Counted from the first letter of the stretch, positions 44,322-54,598 are shown. The stretch is 64,000 bases of DNA from Pseudoduganella flava (GCF_007830495.1 NZ_VLKW01000006.1:354842-418841), one strand, 5' to 3'. Program-made: numbers and translations. Notes: generated by a model from the sequence alone, not told the origin.

Positions 44322-44368
44322 GCTGCACTCTGCTTTTCGCACAACTTCTGCCAATCCACCGCGAACAC

Positions 44369-44812
44369 ATGAAAAAAGGTCTCTACAGCACGCGCCGTGC
44401 GCGTGGCTTCACCCTCATCGAAATCATGGTGGTCGTCGTCATCATGGGCGTGCTGGCCGCGCTCGTCGTGCCGAAGCTGCTGGCGCGCACCGGCGAGTCG
44501 AAAGTGGCGGCCGCGAAGGTCGACATCGCGACGATCATGCAATCGCTGAAGCTGTACAAGCTCGATAACACGCGCTACCCGACCACGGAGCAGGGCCTGC
44601 AGGCGCTGCTGACGAAGCCGACCAGCGGCCCGGCCGCCAACGGCTGGAAGGAAGGCGGCTACCTGGAAAAAATGCCGAAGGACCCGTGGGGCAACCCGTA
44701 CCAGTACCTGTCGCCCGGCGTGAAGGGCGAGGTCGACGTGTTCTCGCTGGGTGCCGACGGCCAGCCCGGCGGCACCGGCGAGGATGCCGACATCGGCTCC
44801 TGGGAAAACTGA
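44369..44812 (+). CDS. gspG: type II secretion major pseudopilin GspG
   Basis: 147 residues. Prepilin motif RGFTLIEIMVVVVIMG with glutamate at +5, then the GspG domain with ARYPTTEQGLQAL-type and DPWGNPYQY landmarks; the calcium-loop region near GADGQPGG is present. It polymerises into the T2SS pseudopilus. First gene of a 12-gene operon. Confidence 0.97.
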   Translation: MKKGLYSTRRARGFTLIEIMVVVVIMGVLAALVVPKLLARTGESKVAAAKVDIATIMQSLKLYKLDNTRYPTTEQGLQALLTKPTSGPAANGWKEGGYLEKMPKDPWGNPYQYLSPGVKGEVDVFSLGADGQPGGTGEDADIGSWEN

Positions 44813-44825
44813 CGCGCAGCACGCC

Positions 44826-45284
44826 ATGCGCCAACGCGGCTTCACGCTGATCGAGCTGCTGGTGGTGTTGGTCATCATCGGCCTGACGCTGGGCCTCGTC
44901 ACCGTGAACCTGGCGCCCAGCCAGCGCCAGGCGATGCAGCAGGACGCGCAACGGGTCGCGCTGCTGCTGCAGCTGGCGCGCGACGAAGCCATCGTGCGCA
45001 ACCGCCCGATCGCGTTCGAAGCGAGCGAGCAGGGTTACCGCTTCCTCGTCAGGGACGGGCGCGAATGGAAAACCCTGCCGCAGGACGACATGCTGCGCGA
45101 ACGCGAGTTCAAGCGCGCGCCCGTCACGCTGCTGCTCGATCCCCCCACCAATCTCCCCGGTGCGCCGCTGCGCATCGTGTTCGGCCGCGAGCCCGTCGAC
45201 AAGCCGTTCGTGCTGACGATGGCCGCGGGCGACGTCAGCGCGGCCGTGCATGCCGACGGCGTCGGCCATTTCACCGTGGAGTAA
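44826..45284 (+). CDS. gspH: minor pseudopilin GspH
   Basis: 152 residues. Prepilin motif RGFTLIELLVVLVIIG at the very N-terminus, then a GspH-type beta domain (LLLQLARDEAIVRNRPIAF). It sits in the standard H position after gspG, 13 bases apart. Confidence 0.94.
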   Translation: MRQRGFTLIELLVVLVIIGLTLGLVTVNLAPSQRQAMQQDAQRVALLLQLARDEAIVRNRPIAFEASEQGYRFLVRDGREWKTLPQDDMLREREFKRAPVTLLLDPPTNLPGAPLRIVFGREPVDKPFVLTMAAGDVSAAVHADGVGHFTVE

Positions 45285-45288
45285 GCGG

Positions 45289-45657
45289 ATGAAGCGTCGC
45301 GCGCAGGGATTCACGCTGCTCGAAGTGCTGGTTGCGCTGTTCATCGTCGGCACCGCGCTGATCGCGTCGCTGCAGGCGATCGGCAGCCTGACGCACAACA
45401 GCGACGGTCTGCGCACGACGATGATGGCCACGTGGTCGGCCGAGAACCGCCTGGTGCAGATCCGCCTCGGGAAGCTGTTCCCGTCGGTCGGCAAGACGTC
45501 GTTCCCATGCCCGCAGGGCGACCTGCAACTGCAGTGCGAGGAAGAGGTGATCCTGTCGCCGAACCCGCTGTTGCGCCGTGTCGAAGTCTCCGTCTACGAC
45601 AGCGCGCACCCCGAGCGGCGCATCATCAAGCTTGTGCAACTGGTGATGAAGTCATGA
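45289..45657 (+). CDS. gspI: minor pseudopilin GspI
   Basis: 122 residues. Prepilin motif QGFTLLEVLVALFIVG, the WSAENRL landmark and two cysteines (PCPQG, QCEEE). GspI is part of the pseudopilus tip with GspJ and GspK. It overlaps gspJ by ATGA. Confidence 0.95.
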   Translation: MKRRAQGFTLLEVLVALFIVGTALIASLQAIGSLTHNSDGLRTTMMATWSAENRLVQIRLGKLFPSVGKTSFPCPQGDLQLQCEEEVILSPNPLLRRVEVSVYDSAHPERRIIKLVQLVMKS

Positions 45658-46271
45658 CGCGCGCACGCGGCTTCACGCTGATCGAATTGCTGGTCGCGAT
45701 CACCGTGCTGGCGATTGTCGCCGTGCTGGGCTGGCGCGGCCTGGACAGCATCCTGCGCTCGCGCACGCAGCTGACGCAGCAGATGGAATACACGCGCGGC
45801 ATCCAGCTGGCGTTCGCGCAGATGCAGAACGACCTGGAGCAGTTGGCTGGCGCGGCGGTGATCGGCGCGGCCCGCCAGAACCTAGTGGCCGACAATTCCC
45901 GGCTCGTGTTCATCCGCCTGCAGTCCCCGGAAAACGGCGCCACGCAGCTGGCCGTCGTCAGTTATCGGCTGCGCGACGGCGTGCTGACGCGGCGCGAGTC
46001 GCCGCCGACACGCGACATGACGCAGCTGGAGGGGCTGTGGCAGGCCGCGCAGTCCGATACCGACTCGACGCCGGACGTGGCGCTGCAGGCGAACGTGACC
46101 GCGATGAACATCCGGCTGTGGGACAGCGGCGCATGGGTGGCGCCGCCGAACGGCACGGGCAATAGCACGGGCAATACAGTGCGCGGCACGGCGACCGGGT
46201 TGGAGATGTCGCTGCAATTGCTGAACGAGCCGAACCCGATGGTGAAGGTACTGCTGCTGGGGGCGATATGA
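45654..46271 (+). CDS. gspJ: minor pseudopilin GspJ
   Basis: 205 residues. Prepilin motif RGFTLIELLVAITVLAI, then the GspJ domain (AFAQMQNDLEQLA, VSYRLRDGVLTRRE). It overlaps gspI and gspK by ATGA. Confidence 0.95.
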   Translation: MTRARGFTLIELLVAITVLAIVAVLGWRGLDSILRSRTQLTQQMEYTRGIQLAFAQMQNDLEQLAGAAVIGAARQNLVADNSRLVFIRLQSPENGATQLAVVSYRLRDGVLTRRESPPTRDMTQLEGLWQAAQSDTDSTPDVALQANVTAMNIRLWDSGAWVAPPNGTGNSTGNTVRGTATGLEMSLQLLNEPNPMVKVLLLGAI

Positions 46272-47236
46272 AGAGCGTGACCCGGAGCGTGACCCGGAAG
46301 CTGACCCGCCAGCGCGGCGTGGCAGTCGTCACGGCGCTGCTGTTGACGACGCTGGCCGTGACGATCGTCGCCAGCCTGTTCTGGCAGCAGCAGGTGCAGG
46401 TACGGTCGATGGAAAACCAGCGCCTGCACCTGCAGACGCGGTGGATTTTGCGCGGGGCGCTGGACTGGGCGCGGCTGATCCTGCGGCAGGATGGCATCGA
46501 CTCGCCCAACTGGACCCGTGCCGATGGCGTGTGGGCGACGCCGCTGGCGGAGACGCGACTGGACGATTACGTGGAGCGTGAGCGGGTCGAGGGCGAGACG
46601 TACGATGCGACGCTGCAGGGCCAGGTTGTCGATGCACAGTCGCGTTACAATCTGAAGCGGCTGGCACCCGGTGGCACCATCAACGCTCAGGAAGTAGCGG
46701 CGTTCAAACGGCTGCTCGAATTGCTGCAGCTCGATGGCGGCTTGGCGCAGTCCGCCGCGCAGCTGGTGCAGCGCGCCGCGCAGGCAACGCTGGCGCAGCA
46801 GCAGCAGGGCGGCAGCAATACCCCGATGGCGCTGCAGCGGCTGGAAGACCTCCTCGCGGCAGGCTTTTCGCAGCAGGCGATCGATCGCTTGCGCGACTAT
46901 GTCGTCGTGCTTCCGGACGACCAGGCACTGGTGAACGTGAACACGGCCAGCGCCGAGGTGATCGCAGCCATCGTGGATACCATGTCGCTGGCCGATGCGC
47001 AAGCGCTGGTGGCGGACCGCAAGCGCACCACATACACGAAGAACCTGCCGTTCACCAGCAGCCCGCAGGTGCAGGGCAAGACAGTGCTGGCCCAGGTGGA
47101 CGTGCGCAGCAATTACTTCCTCGTGCTCAGTCAAGTAAGGCTGGATCGGGCGCGGCTGGAATCGTGGGCGCTGATCCGCCGCGAAACGCAACAGAAGCTC
47201 TTTGTGACGAGCATCGAGTGGATCAGGGAAATCTAA
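46268..47236 (+). CDS. gspK: pseudopilus tip protein GspK
   Basis: 322 residues. The prepilin segment RGVAVVTALLLTTLAV lacks the glutamate at +5, which is normal for GspK at the pseudopilus tip. The helical SAM-like domain follows (YVVVLPDDQALVNVNTASAEV). Upstream residues contain a small repeat (SVTRSVTRKLTR). Confidence 0.95.
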   Translation: MKSVTRSVTRKLTRQRGVAVVTALLLTTLAVTIVASLFWQQQVQVRSMENQRLHLQTRWILRGALDWARLILRQDGIDSPNWTRADGVWATPLAETRLDDYVERERVEGETYDATLQGQVVDAQSRYNLKRLAPGGTINAQEVAAFKRLLELLQLDGGLAQSAAQLVQRAAQATLAQQQQGGSNTPMALQRLEDLLAAGFSQQAIDRLRDYVVVLPDDQALVNVNTASAEVIAAIVDTMSLADAQALVADRKRTTYTKNLPFTSSPQVQGKTVLAQVDVRSNYFLVLSQVRLDRARLESWALIRRETQQKLFVTSIEWIREI

Positions 47237-47251
47237 GGAAAGCAAAGCGTT

Positions 47252-48481
47252 TTGACGACTCTCTACATAAGTTATCCGGCCCGTGCCGCCGCGGCCGACA
47301 ACGGTGCGGCCTGCGGCTACGCGCTGGTGGGCGACGCCGGCAACGTGATGCAGCAGGGCGTGGGTGCGCTCGGCAAGCTGACCGACCTCGTTGCCGCCAG
47401 CCGCAAGGTCGTGCTGCTGCTGGCGGCGGCCGACGTGACCTTGCTGCGCGTGACCGTGCCGCCTCTGACGGGCAGCCGCCTGAAGGCCGCCATTCCGAAC
47501 CTCGTCGAGGAACAACTGCTGGGCGATCCGGCCGATTGCGCATTCGCCCTCGGCCCCGTGCAAGCGGGCAGCGCGGAGCGCACCGTCGCCGTCGTGCAGC
47601 GCGCCTGGCTCGAGGTGCTCGTCAAGGCCCTCGTGCAGCAGGGCGCGCGCGCCGTGGCCGCGCTGCCGGCGCAACTGTGCCTGCCGCTGGCGCCGGGCGG
47701 CGTGTCGGCGGCCCTCGTCAACGATGAAGCGGGACTGGAACTGACGCTGCGCGCCGGTGCGTACGAAGGCATGGGCCTGACCTTGCCGGCCGAACTGGAA
47801 AGCGCGCTGCAGACCGTGCGCGCGCTGGCCGGCGAAGCACCCGTCACGCTGTACGTGCCGGCGGCCCAGCGAGCGCAATACGAAACGCTGCTGCCGGCCG
47901 TGCCGGGCATTGTGCTGGAAGAAGAGCATTGGGCGCACCGCATCGCCGCCGCGAAAGGCGTGCAGCTGGACCTGGCCGCCGGCCTTGCCGCCGCCAGCGG
48001 CGCCCGCGCGCAGGCGTGGAAACGCTGGCGCTGGCCGCTGCGCATCGCCGCGCTGGCGGTGCTCGTCAACGTGATCGGCCTGAACGCCGAGTGGCTGCGC
48101 ATGAAACGCGAAGCGCTGGCCGTGCGCCAGACGATGGTGCAGGTGTTCCGCGCCGCGTATCCGAACGAGAAGGTGGTGCTCGATCCGGTGGCGCAAATGC
48201 GCGGCAATATCGCGCGCGCCCGGGCCAGCAGCGGCGCCGTCGGGCCGGATGAATTCACTACGCTGGCCGCCGCGTTCGGCGAGGCGCTGCAGGCGCTGCC
48301 GCGGCGCGACGTACTCGCGGGGCTCGAATACCGCGACCGCGCACTGATCGTGAAACTGAAAGCCGGCAGCGTCGACGCGGCCGCGCTGGGGCTCGTGCAG
48401 GCGCAGTTGGCGCCGCGCGGCCTGGCGGTGCGTGAGACGGGCGCCGGTACCTGGGAAGTCCGCGCGGGAGCGAAGTCGTGA
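47252..48481 (+). CDS. gspL: GspL inner-membrane protein
   Basis: 409 residues from a TTG start (ribosome-binding site AAGGAA). The actin-like cytoplasmic domain (about 1-250) binds the GspE ATPase. One membrane helix (WPLRIAALAVLVNVIGL, about 258-275) precedes a periplasmic domain. Overlaps the gspM start. Confidence 0.93.
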   Translation: MTTLYISYPARAAAADNGAACGYALVGDAGNVMQQGVGALGKLTDLVAASRKVVLLLAAADVTLLRVTVPPLTGSRLKAAIPNLVEEQLLGDPADCAFALGPVQAGSAERTVAVVQRAWLEVLVKALVQQGARAVAALPAQLCLPLAPGGVSAALVNDEAGLELTLRAGAYEGMGLTLPAELESALQTVRALAGEAPVTLYVPAAQRAQYETLLPAVPGIVLEEEHWAHRIAAAKGVQLDLAAGLAAASGARAQAWKRWRWPLRIAALAVLVNVIGLNAEWLRMKREALAVRQTMVQVFRAAYPNEKVVLDPVAQMRGNIARARASSGAVGPDEFTTLAAAFGEALQALPRRDVLAGLEYRDRALIVKLKAGSVDAAALGLVQAQLAPRGLAVRETGAGTWEVRAGAKS

Positions 48482-48996
48482 GCAAGATGAAGGAAAGTGT
48501 GAACAACCTGCGCGCCACGGCCGCGGCATTCTGGGGCGCCCGCACCGAGCAGGAACGGCGCTACCTGGCGGTGGGCGGCATCGTCGTCGGCCTTGCGCTG
48601 TTCTATGCGCTGCTGATCGACCCGGCGCTGACGGGCCGCGAGCGGCTGCGCAAGGAATTGCCGTCGCTGCGCCAGCAGGCCGCCGAGATGCAGGCGCTGG
48701 CGAACCTGTCGGCCCAGCTGGCGGCCCAGCCGCCCGTGCAACCACAGCCGCTGACGCGCGAAGCCGTCAACAGCGCGTTGTCGACGCGCGGCCTGACGGC
48801 GGCTTCATTGACCGTCACCGGCGACTATGTGAAGGCCGAGTTCAAGGACGTGCCCTTCGCCGGTCTCGTCACGTGGCTCGACGCGGTGCGGCGCGACAGC
48901 CGCCTCGCCGTCGTGGAAGCGAAGGTCACGGGCCAGGACAAGCCGGGTCAGGTGGACGCTTCGCTGACGCTGCGCCAGGAAGCGGGCGGCCGATGA
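48478..48996 (+). CDS. gspM: GspM inner-membrane protein
   Basis: 172 residues from a GTG start that overlaps the gspL stop (GTGA). A short cytoplasmic stretch, one helix (YLAVGGIVVGLALFYALLI) and a ferredoxin-like periplasmic domain. GspM partners GspL. Confidence 0.92.
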   Translation: MSKMKESVNNLRATAAAFWGARTEQERRYLAVGGIVVGLALFYALLIDPALTGRERLRKELPSLRQQAAEMQALANLSAQLAAQPPVQPQPLTREAVNSALSTRGLTAASLTVTGDYVKAEFKDVPFAGLVTWLDAVRRDSRLAVVEAKVTGQDKPGQVDASLTLRQEAGGR

Positions 48997-49766
48997 AGCG
49001 CACCATCCTGTGGCTGCTGGCGATCGTCTTCACCGGCGCGCTGACCCTGGCCGTGTTCTTCCCGGCCACGTGGGTGGCCGCGCTGGTCGAGAAGCAGACG
49101 GGCGGCCGGCTGACCCTGGGCGATGCGCAGGGCACGCTGTGGCGCGGCTCGGCGTTCGTCGGCGGCGCGGCCAGCGGCAATGGCCCCGTCACGCCGCTGC
49201 TGCCGGGGCGCTTCGCATGGCGGCTGTCGCCGCTGGCGTTGATCGGCAACGTCCGCATGGAATTGTCCAATCCCGAATCGCTGACGCAGAGCGTCGTGTT
49301 TACGGGCAGCTGGCGCGAGTGGCAGCTGAGCCCCGCCGCCTTGCGGCTGCCGGCGGACGGCTTGTCCGGCCTTGGCGCGCCGCTCAATACGCTGGCGCTG
49401 TCCGGCCGGCTGCAGCTGGCATGGACGTCGCTGCAGCTGGCGCTGGTCGACCGCAACGTGCAGGTGCGCGGCGTGACGACGCTGCGCATGGACGACGTGT
49501 CGTCACGCCTTGCGCCGACCAAGCCGCTCGGCAGCTACCAGCTGGCGCTCGACTGGCAGGGCCAGCATGCGAACGTCGTGCTGACGACGGCGAAAGGGCC
49601 GCTGCTGCTGTCCGGTACCGGCCAGCTGCGCAACGGCCGGCTGCAATTTTCCGGCCAGGCCGATACGGCGACCGGCTACGAAGACACGCTGGGCAACCTG
49701 ATTAACCTGCTGGGTCAGCGCCGCAACGTCGGCGGTAAAAACATCATCGCACTAGAGTTCAGATAA
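48993..49766 (+). CDS. gspN: GspN type II secretion protein
   Basis: 257 residues with an N-terminal membrane anchor and a beta-rich periplasmic domain (GGRLTLGDAQGTLWRGSA is typical). Its role is accessory and it is absent from many T2SS operons. It overlaps gspM by ATGA and gspD by TAATG. Confidence 0.88.
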   Translation: MKRTILWLLAIVFTGALTLAVFFPATWVAALVEKQTGGRLTLGDAQGTLWRGSAFVGGAASGNGPVTPLLPGRFAWRLSPLALIGNVRMELSNPESLTQSVVFTGSWREWQLSPAALRLPADGLSGLGAPLNTLALSGRLQLAWTSLQLALVDRNVQVRGVTTLRMDDVSSRLAPTKPLGSYQLALDWQGQHANVVLTTAKGPLLLSGTGQLRNGRLQFSGQADTATGYEDTLGNLINLLGQRRNVGGKNIIALEFR

Positions 49767-51940
49767 TGAAAACTGCAAGTCATTCCAAACTTCCTGCGCT
49801 GCGGCGCCTGTCCGCCGCCGCGCTGTTGTGCTGCGTGCTGTCGTCCTCGATCGGTCCCGCGTGGGCCGCGCCCGCGCCGCAGGACGAGGCCGCGCTGAAC
49901 TTCGTCGGTGCCGATATCGAAGCCGTCATCAAGGCGGTGGGCCATTACACCAACATCACGTTCTTGATCGATCCGCGCGTGAAGGGCACGATCACGCTCG
50001 TGTCCGAGAAGGCGATCACGAAGTCGCAGGCGTTCGCGCTGCTGACTTCCGCGCTGCGCCTGCAAGGCTACGCGATCGTGTCCGGCGACGGCTACGCGAA
50101 GGTCGTCCCGGAAGCGGAAGCGAAGCTGCAGGCCACGCCGACCGTCGTGAAAGGCCAGGCCACGCCGAAGGGCGACCAGGTGGCCACCCAGGTGTTCCAG
50201 CTGAACCACGAGTCGGCGGCGAACCTCGTCACCGTGCTGCGCCCGCTGATCTCGACGAACAACACGATCAACGCCAACCCGGGCAACAACACGCTCGTGA
50301 TCACGGACTATGCGGACAACCTGAAGCGGCTGGCGAAGATCATCGCCGCAATGGATACGCCGGCCACCGCCGATATCGACGTGGTCCCCGTGCAGTACGG
50401 GATCGCCAGCGACTTGGCGACGATCGTCAACAAGCTGATGGAGCCGGGCAGCGGCGGCGACGGCGGCGGCCGCGTCTCCGTGATGGCCGATCCGCGCACC
50501 AATTCGCTGGTGCTGCGCGCGCCGTCCGCGGCCCGCGCCGCGCTGGCGAAGTCGCTGATCGCGAAGCTGGACCAGCCCACCACACAGGCGGGCAATGTGC
50601 ACGTCGTCTACCTGAAGAACGCGGATGCGACAAAGCTGGCTGAGACGCTGCGCGCCGTGATCACGGGCGAGGCGCCGTCCACCAGCAGCACCGGCACGGC
50701 GAACAACCAGTTCGGCAACCAGGGCAACCAAAGCTCGCTGGGCAATTCGTTCTCCGGCTCGAACACGAACTCGGCGTCGACAACGAACGGCCCGACCAAC
50801 CCGGCACTGCAGGCCAACCGCAGCGGTTCGCAATCGACGACGGGCGCGGGCGGCTTCATCCAGGCCGACCCGTCGACCAACACGTTGATCATCACGGCGC
50901 CGGACGCCGTGTACCGCAACCTGCGCGCCGTGATCGACCAGCTCGACGTGCGCCGCGCCCAGGTCTACATCGAGGCGCTGATCGTCGAAGTCTCGGCCGA
51001 CAAGGCGTCCGACTTCGGCGTGCAGTGGGTTGCCGCTTCCGGCGACAGCAACAGCACCTACCGGATCGGCGGCCTGCAGTCGTTCTCCAGCGGCGGCAAC
51101 AACCTGGTCAACGTGTACAACGGCACCAGCGCGCCCAGCAACGGCCTGACGATCGGTATCTTCAAGCAGCTGGCGGACGGCAAGTACGGCCTGGGCGCCG
51201 TCGCCCACACGCTGGAGACGAACGGCAACGGCAACATCCTGTCGACGCCGAACATGATCACGCTGGATAACGAGGTCGCAACGATCCGCGTGGGCCAGAA
51301 CGTGCCGATCCTGACGGGCCAGTACACGACCAGCTCCGGTACCACGACGAGCCCGTTCCAGACGATCGACCGCAAGGACGTGGGCCTGATCCTGAAGGTG
51401 AAACCGCAGATCTCCGAAGGCGGCACGATCAAGCTGGCGATCTACAACGAGTCGTCGTCCGTCGCGGCATCCTCCGTCAATGCGACGCAGGGCATTACGC
51501 TGAATACCCGCGTCATCGAGAACAACGTCATTGCCGACGATGGCCAGATCATCGTGCTGGGCGGCCTGATCGAGGACACGGGCTCGGACAACGTGGAAAA
51601 AGTGCGCGGCCTGGGCGACATTCCCGTGATCGGCAATCTGTTCAAGTACAACACGCGCAGCCGCAAGAAGACGAACCTGATGGTGTTCCTGCGCCCCGTG
51701 GTCATCCGCAGCAAGGAGCAGAGCCAGAGCCTGGCGGCGGACCGCTACGACTACATGCGCGCGGCCGGCGCCACGCTGGAGCAGGACAAGTCGCCGCTGG
51801 TGCGCAATCTGGGCAACCCGGAGCTGCCGGCGCTCGTCAACGGCATCCCGACCGGCTCGCCGGCGCTCGCGAAACCGGTGCCGCCGGCGCCAGTGCCGGA
51901 GCGCACGCCGGGTGCCGCGGAACCGCAACCGAAGCAGTAA
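49766..51940 (+). CDS. gspD: GspD outer-membrane secretin
   Basis: 724 residues. Signal peptide, N0 domain (NFVGADIEAVIKAVGHYT), N1-N3 domains, and the C-terminal secretin channel (VPILTGQY, RKDVGLILKVKPQI, NNVIADDGQIIVLGGLI). A long Asn/Ser/Gly-rich loop (about 300-365) lies within N3. A Pro-rich tail ends the protein. The secretin forms the outer-membrane gate. Confidence 0.97.
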   Translation: MKTASHSKLPALRRLSAAALLCCVLSSSIGPAWAAPAPQDEAALNFVGADIEAVIKAVGHYTNITFLIDPRVKGTITLVSEKAITKSQAFALLTSALRLQGYAIVSGDGYAKVVPEAEAKLQATPTVVKGQATPKGDQVATQVFQLNHESAANLVTVLRPLISTNNTINANPGNNTLVITDYADNLKRLAKIIAAMDTPATADIDVVPVQYGIASDLATIVNKLMEPGSGGDGGGRVSVMADPRTNSLVLRAPSAARAALAKSLIAKLDQPTTQAGNVHVVYLKNADATKLAETLRAVITGEAPSTSSTGTANNQFGNQGNQSSLGNSFSGSNTNSASTTNGPTNPALQANRSGSQSTTGAGGFIQADPSTNTLIITAPDAVYRNLRAVIDQLDVRRAQVYIEALIVEVSADKASDFGVQWVAASGDSNSTYRIGGLQSFSSGGNNLVNVYNGTSAPSNGLTIGIFKQLADGKYGLGAVAHTLETNGNGNILSTPNMITLDNEVATIRVGQNVPILTGQYTTSSGTTTSPFQTIDRKDVGLILKVKPQISEGGTIKLAIYNESSSVAASSVNATQGITLNTRVIENNVIADDGQIIVLGGLIEDTGSDNVEKVRGLGDIPVIGNLFKYNTRSRKKTNLMVFLRPVVIRSKEQSQSLAADRYDYMRAAGATLEQDKSPLVRNLGNPELPALVNGIPTGSPALAKPVPPAPVPERTPGAAEPQPKQ

Positions 51941-51946
51941 CGCACC

Positions 51947-53365
51947 ATGGACAACCTACTCCCTTACGCGTTCGCGCGCGACTTCCTCGTGCTGGCGAAG
52001 GGCGGCGAGCGCGATGGCACGGTCGAGGTGCTGGTATCGAACGCCACGGCGCCTGCGGCGATCGCCGAGGTGTCGCGCCGCTTCGGCCGCATCCGCCTGA
52101 AGCCGATGCCGCGCGCCGAACTCGAGGAAGCGATCGCCGCTGCCTATGCGGGCGCCGGCGGCAACGTGTCGCAGGTGGCCGACGAGTTCGATGCCGATCT
52201 CGATCTCACCAAGCTGCTGCAGGACGTGCCGGCCATCGAAGACCTGCTGGAATCGTCCGACGATGCGCCGGTGATCCGCATGATCAACGCGCTGCTGACG
52301 CAGGCGCTGCGCGACGGCGCCTCCGACATCCACGTGGAGCCGTTCGAGCAGATCTCCGTCGTGCGCTTTCGCATCGACGGTGCGCTGCGCGACATCGTCA
52401 AGCCGAAGAAGGCGATCCACGGCTCGCTGATCTCGCGTATCAAGATCATGGCGCAGCTGGACATCGCCGAGAAGCGCCTGCCGCAGGACGGCCGCATCAC
52501 GCTGCGCGTGGGCGGCAAGCCGGTGGACGTGCGCGTCTCGACGCTGCCGACTGGCCACGGCGAGCGTGCCGTGCTGCGTCTGCTGGACAAGGAAGCGGGC
52601 CGGCTCGACCTGCAGCACCTGGGCATGAGCGAAGAGATGCTGGCCCAGTTCAATGAGCTGATCGCACAGCCGCACGGCATCGTCCTCGTCACGGGGCCGA
52701 CCGGTTCGGGCAAGACGACGACGCTGTATGCCGCGCTGTCGCTGCTCAATTCGACGACGACGAACGTCCTCACCGTCGAGGACCCGATCGAATACGACCT
52801 CGCGGGCGTCGGCCAGACGCAGGTCAATCCGCGCATCGACATGACGTTCGCGAAGGCGCTGCGGGCCATCCTGCGGCAAGACCCGGACGTGATCATGATC
52901 GGCGAGATCCGCGACCTGGAAACGGCGCAGATCGCCGTGCAGGCTTCGCTGACGGGCCACCTCGTGCTGGCCACCTTGCACACGAACGATGCGGCGTCCG
53001 CCGTGACGCGCTTGCTGGACATGGGCATCGAACCGTTCCTGCTGTCGTCGTCGCTGCTGGGCGTGCTGGCGCAGCGCCTGGTGCGCAAGCTGTGCCCGGA
53101 GTGCAAGACGTTCGACGGCAGCCAGTGGCACGCGGTCGGCTGCGATGCGTGCGGCCACACGGGCTACCAGGGCCGCGTCGGCATCTACGAGCTGTTGCAG
53201 ACCACCGACCGGATCCGCGCGCAGATCCACGACCGTTCATCCGAGGCCGAGGTGCGGGATACGGCGCTGGCCGACGGCATGAAGACGATGCGCGACGACG
53301 GCGAACGCTGGCTCGCGAACGGCACGACGACGCTGGCCGAGCTGCTGCGCGTCGCCAAGGATTGA
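51947..53365 (+). CDS. gspE: GspE type II secretion ATPase
   Basis: 472 residues. N-terminal domain, then the ATPase with Walker A GPTGSGKTT (250-258), Walker B region IMIGEIRD, and the tetracysteine zinc site (Cys383, Cys386, Cys399, Cys402). It powers pseudopilus assembly at the inner membrane with GspL and GspF. Confidence 0.97.
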   Translation: MDNLLPYAFARDFLVLAKGGERDGTVEVLVSNATAPAAIAEVSRRFGRIRLKPMPRAELEEAIAAAYAGAGGNVSQVADEFDADLDLTKLLQDVPAIEDLLESSDDAPVIRMINALLTQALRDGASDIHVEPFEQISVVRFRIDGALRDIVKPKKAIHGSLISRIKIMAQLDIAEKRLPQDGRITLRVGGKPVDVRVSTLPTGHGERAVLRLLDKEAGRLDLQHLGMSEEMLAQFNELIAQPHGIVLVTGPTGSGKTTTLYAALSLLNSTTTNVLTVEDPIEYDLAGVGQTQVNPRIDMTFAKALRAILRQDPDVIMIGEIRDLETAQIAVQASLTGHLVLATLHTNDAASAVTRLLDMGIEPFLLSSSLLGVLAQRLVRKLCPECKTFDGSQWHAVGCDACGHTGYQGRVGIYELLQTTDRIRAQIHDRSSEAEVRDTALADGMKTMRDDGERWLANGTTTLAELLRVAKD

Positions 53366-53377
53366 AGGACGTAAGCG

Positions 53378-54598
53378 ATGCCGGCATTCCGATATGAAGC
53401 CGTCGACGCGGGCGGCGCCACGAAGAAGGGCGTCGTCAACGCCGACAGCCCGCGCGCCGCGCGCGCCGATCTGCGTTCGCAAGGCCTCGTGCCGATCAAG
53501 GTCGACACGATCTCCGCGCAGGTCGATGCCAGCGGCACCGCCGTGCGCCGCGGCTTCGGCGAGAAACTGTCGACGACGGAGCTGGCGCTGTTCACGCGCC
53601 AGCTGGCCAGCCTGCTGGAAGCGGGCCTGCCGCTGGAGCAGGCGTTCACCGCGCTGCTGGAACAGGCCGAGCGCCAGTACGTGCGCGACCTGATCGCGTC
53701 GATCCGCTCCGAAGTCATCGGCGGCGCCGCGTTGTCCGACGTGCTGGGACGCCACCCGCGCGACTTTGCCGAGATCTACCGGGCGCTGGTCGCATCGGGC
53801 GAGCAGATCGGCCAGCTGTCGCGCGTGTTGTCGCGCCTGGCCGATTACATCGAGCGCCGCAACGCGCTGGTGACGAAGGTGAAGCTGGCGTTCACGTACC
53901 CGGCAATCGTCACCGTCGTCGCGTTCGCGATCGTGATCTTCCTGCTGACCTATGTGGTGCCGCAGATCGTGTCGGTGTTCGCGAACACGAAGCAGAAGTT
54001 GCCGCTGTTGACGGTGATGATGCTGGCCATCTCGGACTTCGTGCGCAACTACGGCATCGTGGTGCTGGTGCTGCTGATCGGCGCGTGGTTCGCGTGGCGC
54101 AAGGCGCTGGAAAACATCGCGCTGAAAACGCGTTGGCACACCTGGCTGCTTACGGCCCCGCTGTACGGCAAGTTCGAGCGCAGCCTGAACACGTCGCGCT
54201 TTGCCAGCACGCTGGCGATCACCACCGGCTCCGGCGTGCCGATCCTGCGCGCCCTGGAGACGAGCCGCGATACGCTGTCGAACGTGGCGATGCGCCAGCT
54301 GGTCGAACAGGCCAGCGACGCGGTGCGCGAAGGCGTCGGCCTGGCCCGCGCGCTGTCGGCGCAGAAGCACTTCCCGCCGATGCTGATCCACATGATCCGC
54401 GCCGGCGAGATCACCGGCGAACTGCCGGCGATGCTCGAGCGCGCCGCCGCCGCGCAGGAAGCCGACCTGGAGCGCCGCACGCTGACGATCGCCGGTCTGT
54501 TGGAGCCGGCGCTGATCCTCGCGATGGGCGTCGTCGTGCTGCTGATCGTGCTGGCCGTGCTGATGCCGATTATCGAGATCAACCAGCTGGTGCGCTGA
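53378..54598 (+). CDS. gspF: GspF inner-membrane platform protein
   Basis: 406 residues, two GspF-type cytoplasmic domains and three membrane helices. Landmarks FTRQLASLLEAGLPLEQA and IRAGEITGELPAMLERA. Forms the platform for pseudopilus growth. Confidence 0.97.
   Translation: MPAFRYEAVDAGGATKKGVVNADSPRAARADLRSQGLVPIKVDTISAQVDASGTAVRRGFGEKLSTTELALFTRQLASLLEAGLPLEQAFTALLEQAERQYVRDLIASIRSEVIGGAALSDVLGRHPRDFAEIYRALVASGEQIGQLSRVLSRLADYIERRNALVTKVKLAFTYPAIVTVVAFAIVIFLLTYVVPQIVSVFANTKQKLPLLTVMMLAISDFVRNYGIVVLVLLIGAWFAWRKALENIALKTRWHTWLLTAPLYGKFERSLNTSRFASTLAITTGSGVPILRALETSRDTLSNVAMRQLVEQASDAVREGVGLARALSAQKHFPPMLIHMIRAGEITGELPAMLERAAAAQEADLERRTLTIAGLLEPALILAMGVVVLLIVLAVLMPIIEINQLVR

Noticed and set aside
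45962..48745. 927-codon antisense frame over gspJ-gspM
   Set aside because: No recognisable motif; the sense strand carries well-identified gsp genes.
49715..51928. 737-codon antisense frame over gspD
   Set aside because: Shadow of the secretin gene; Arg/His/Val-rich low-quality sequence with no domain.
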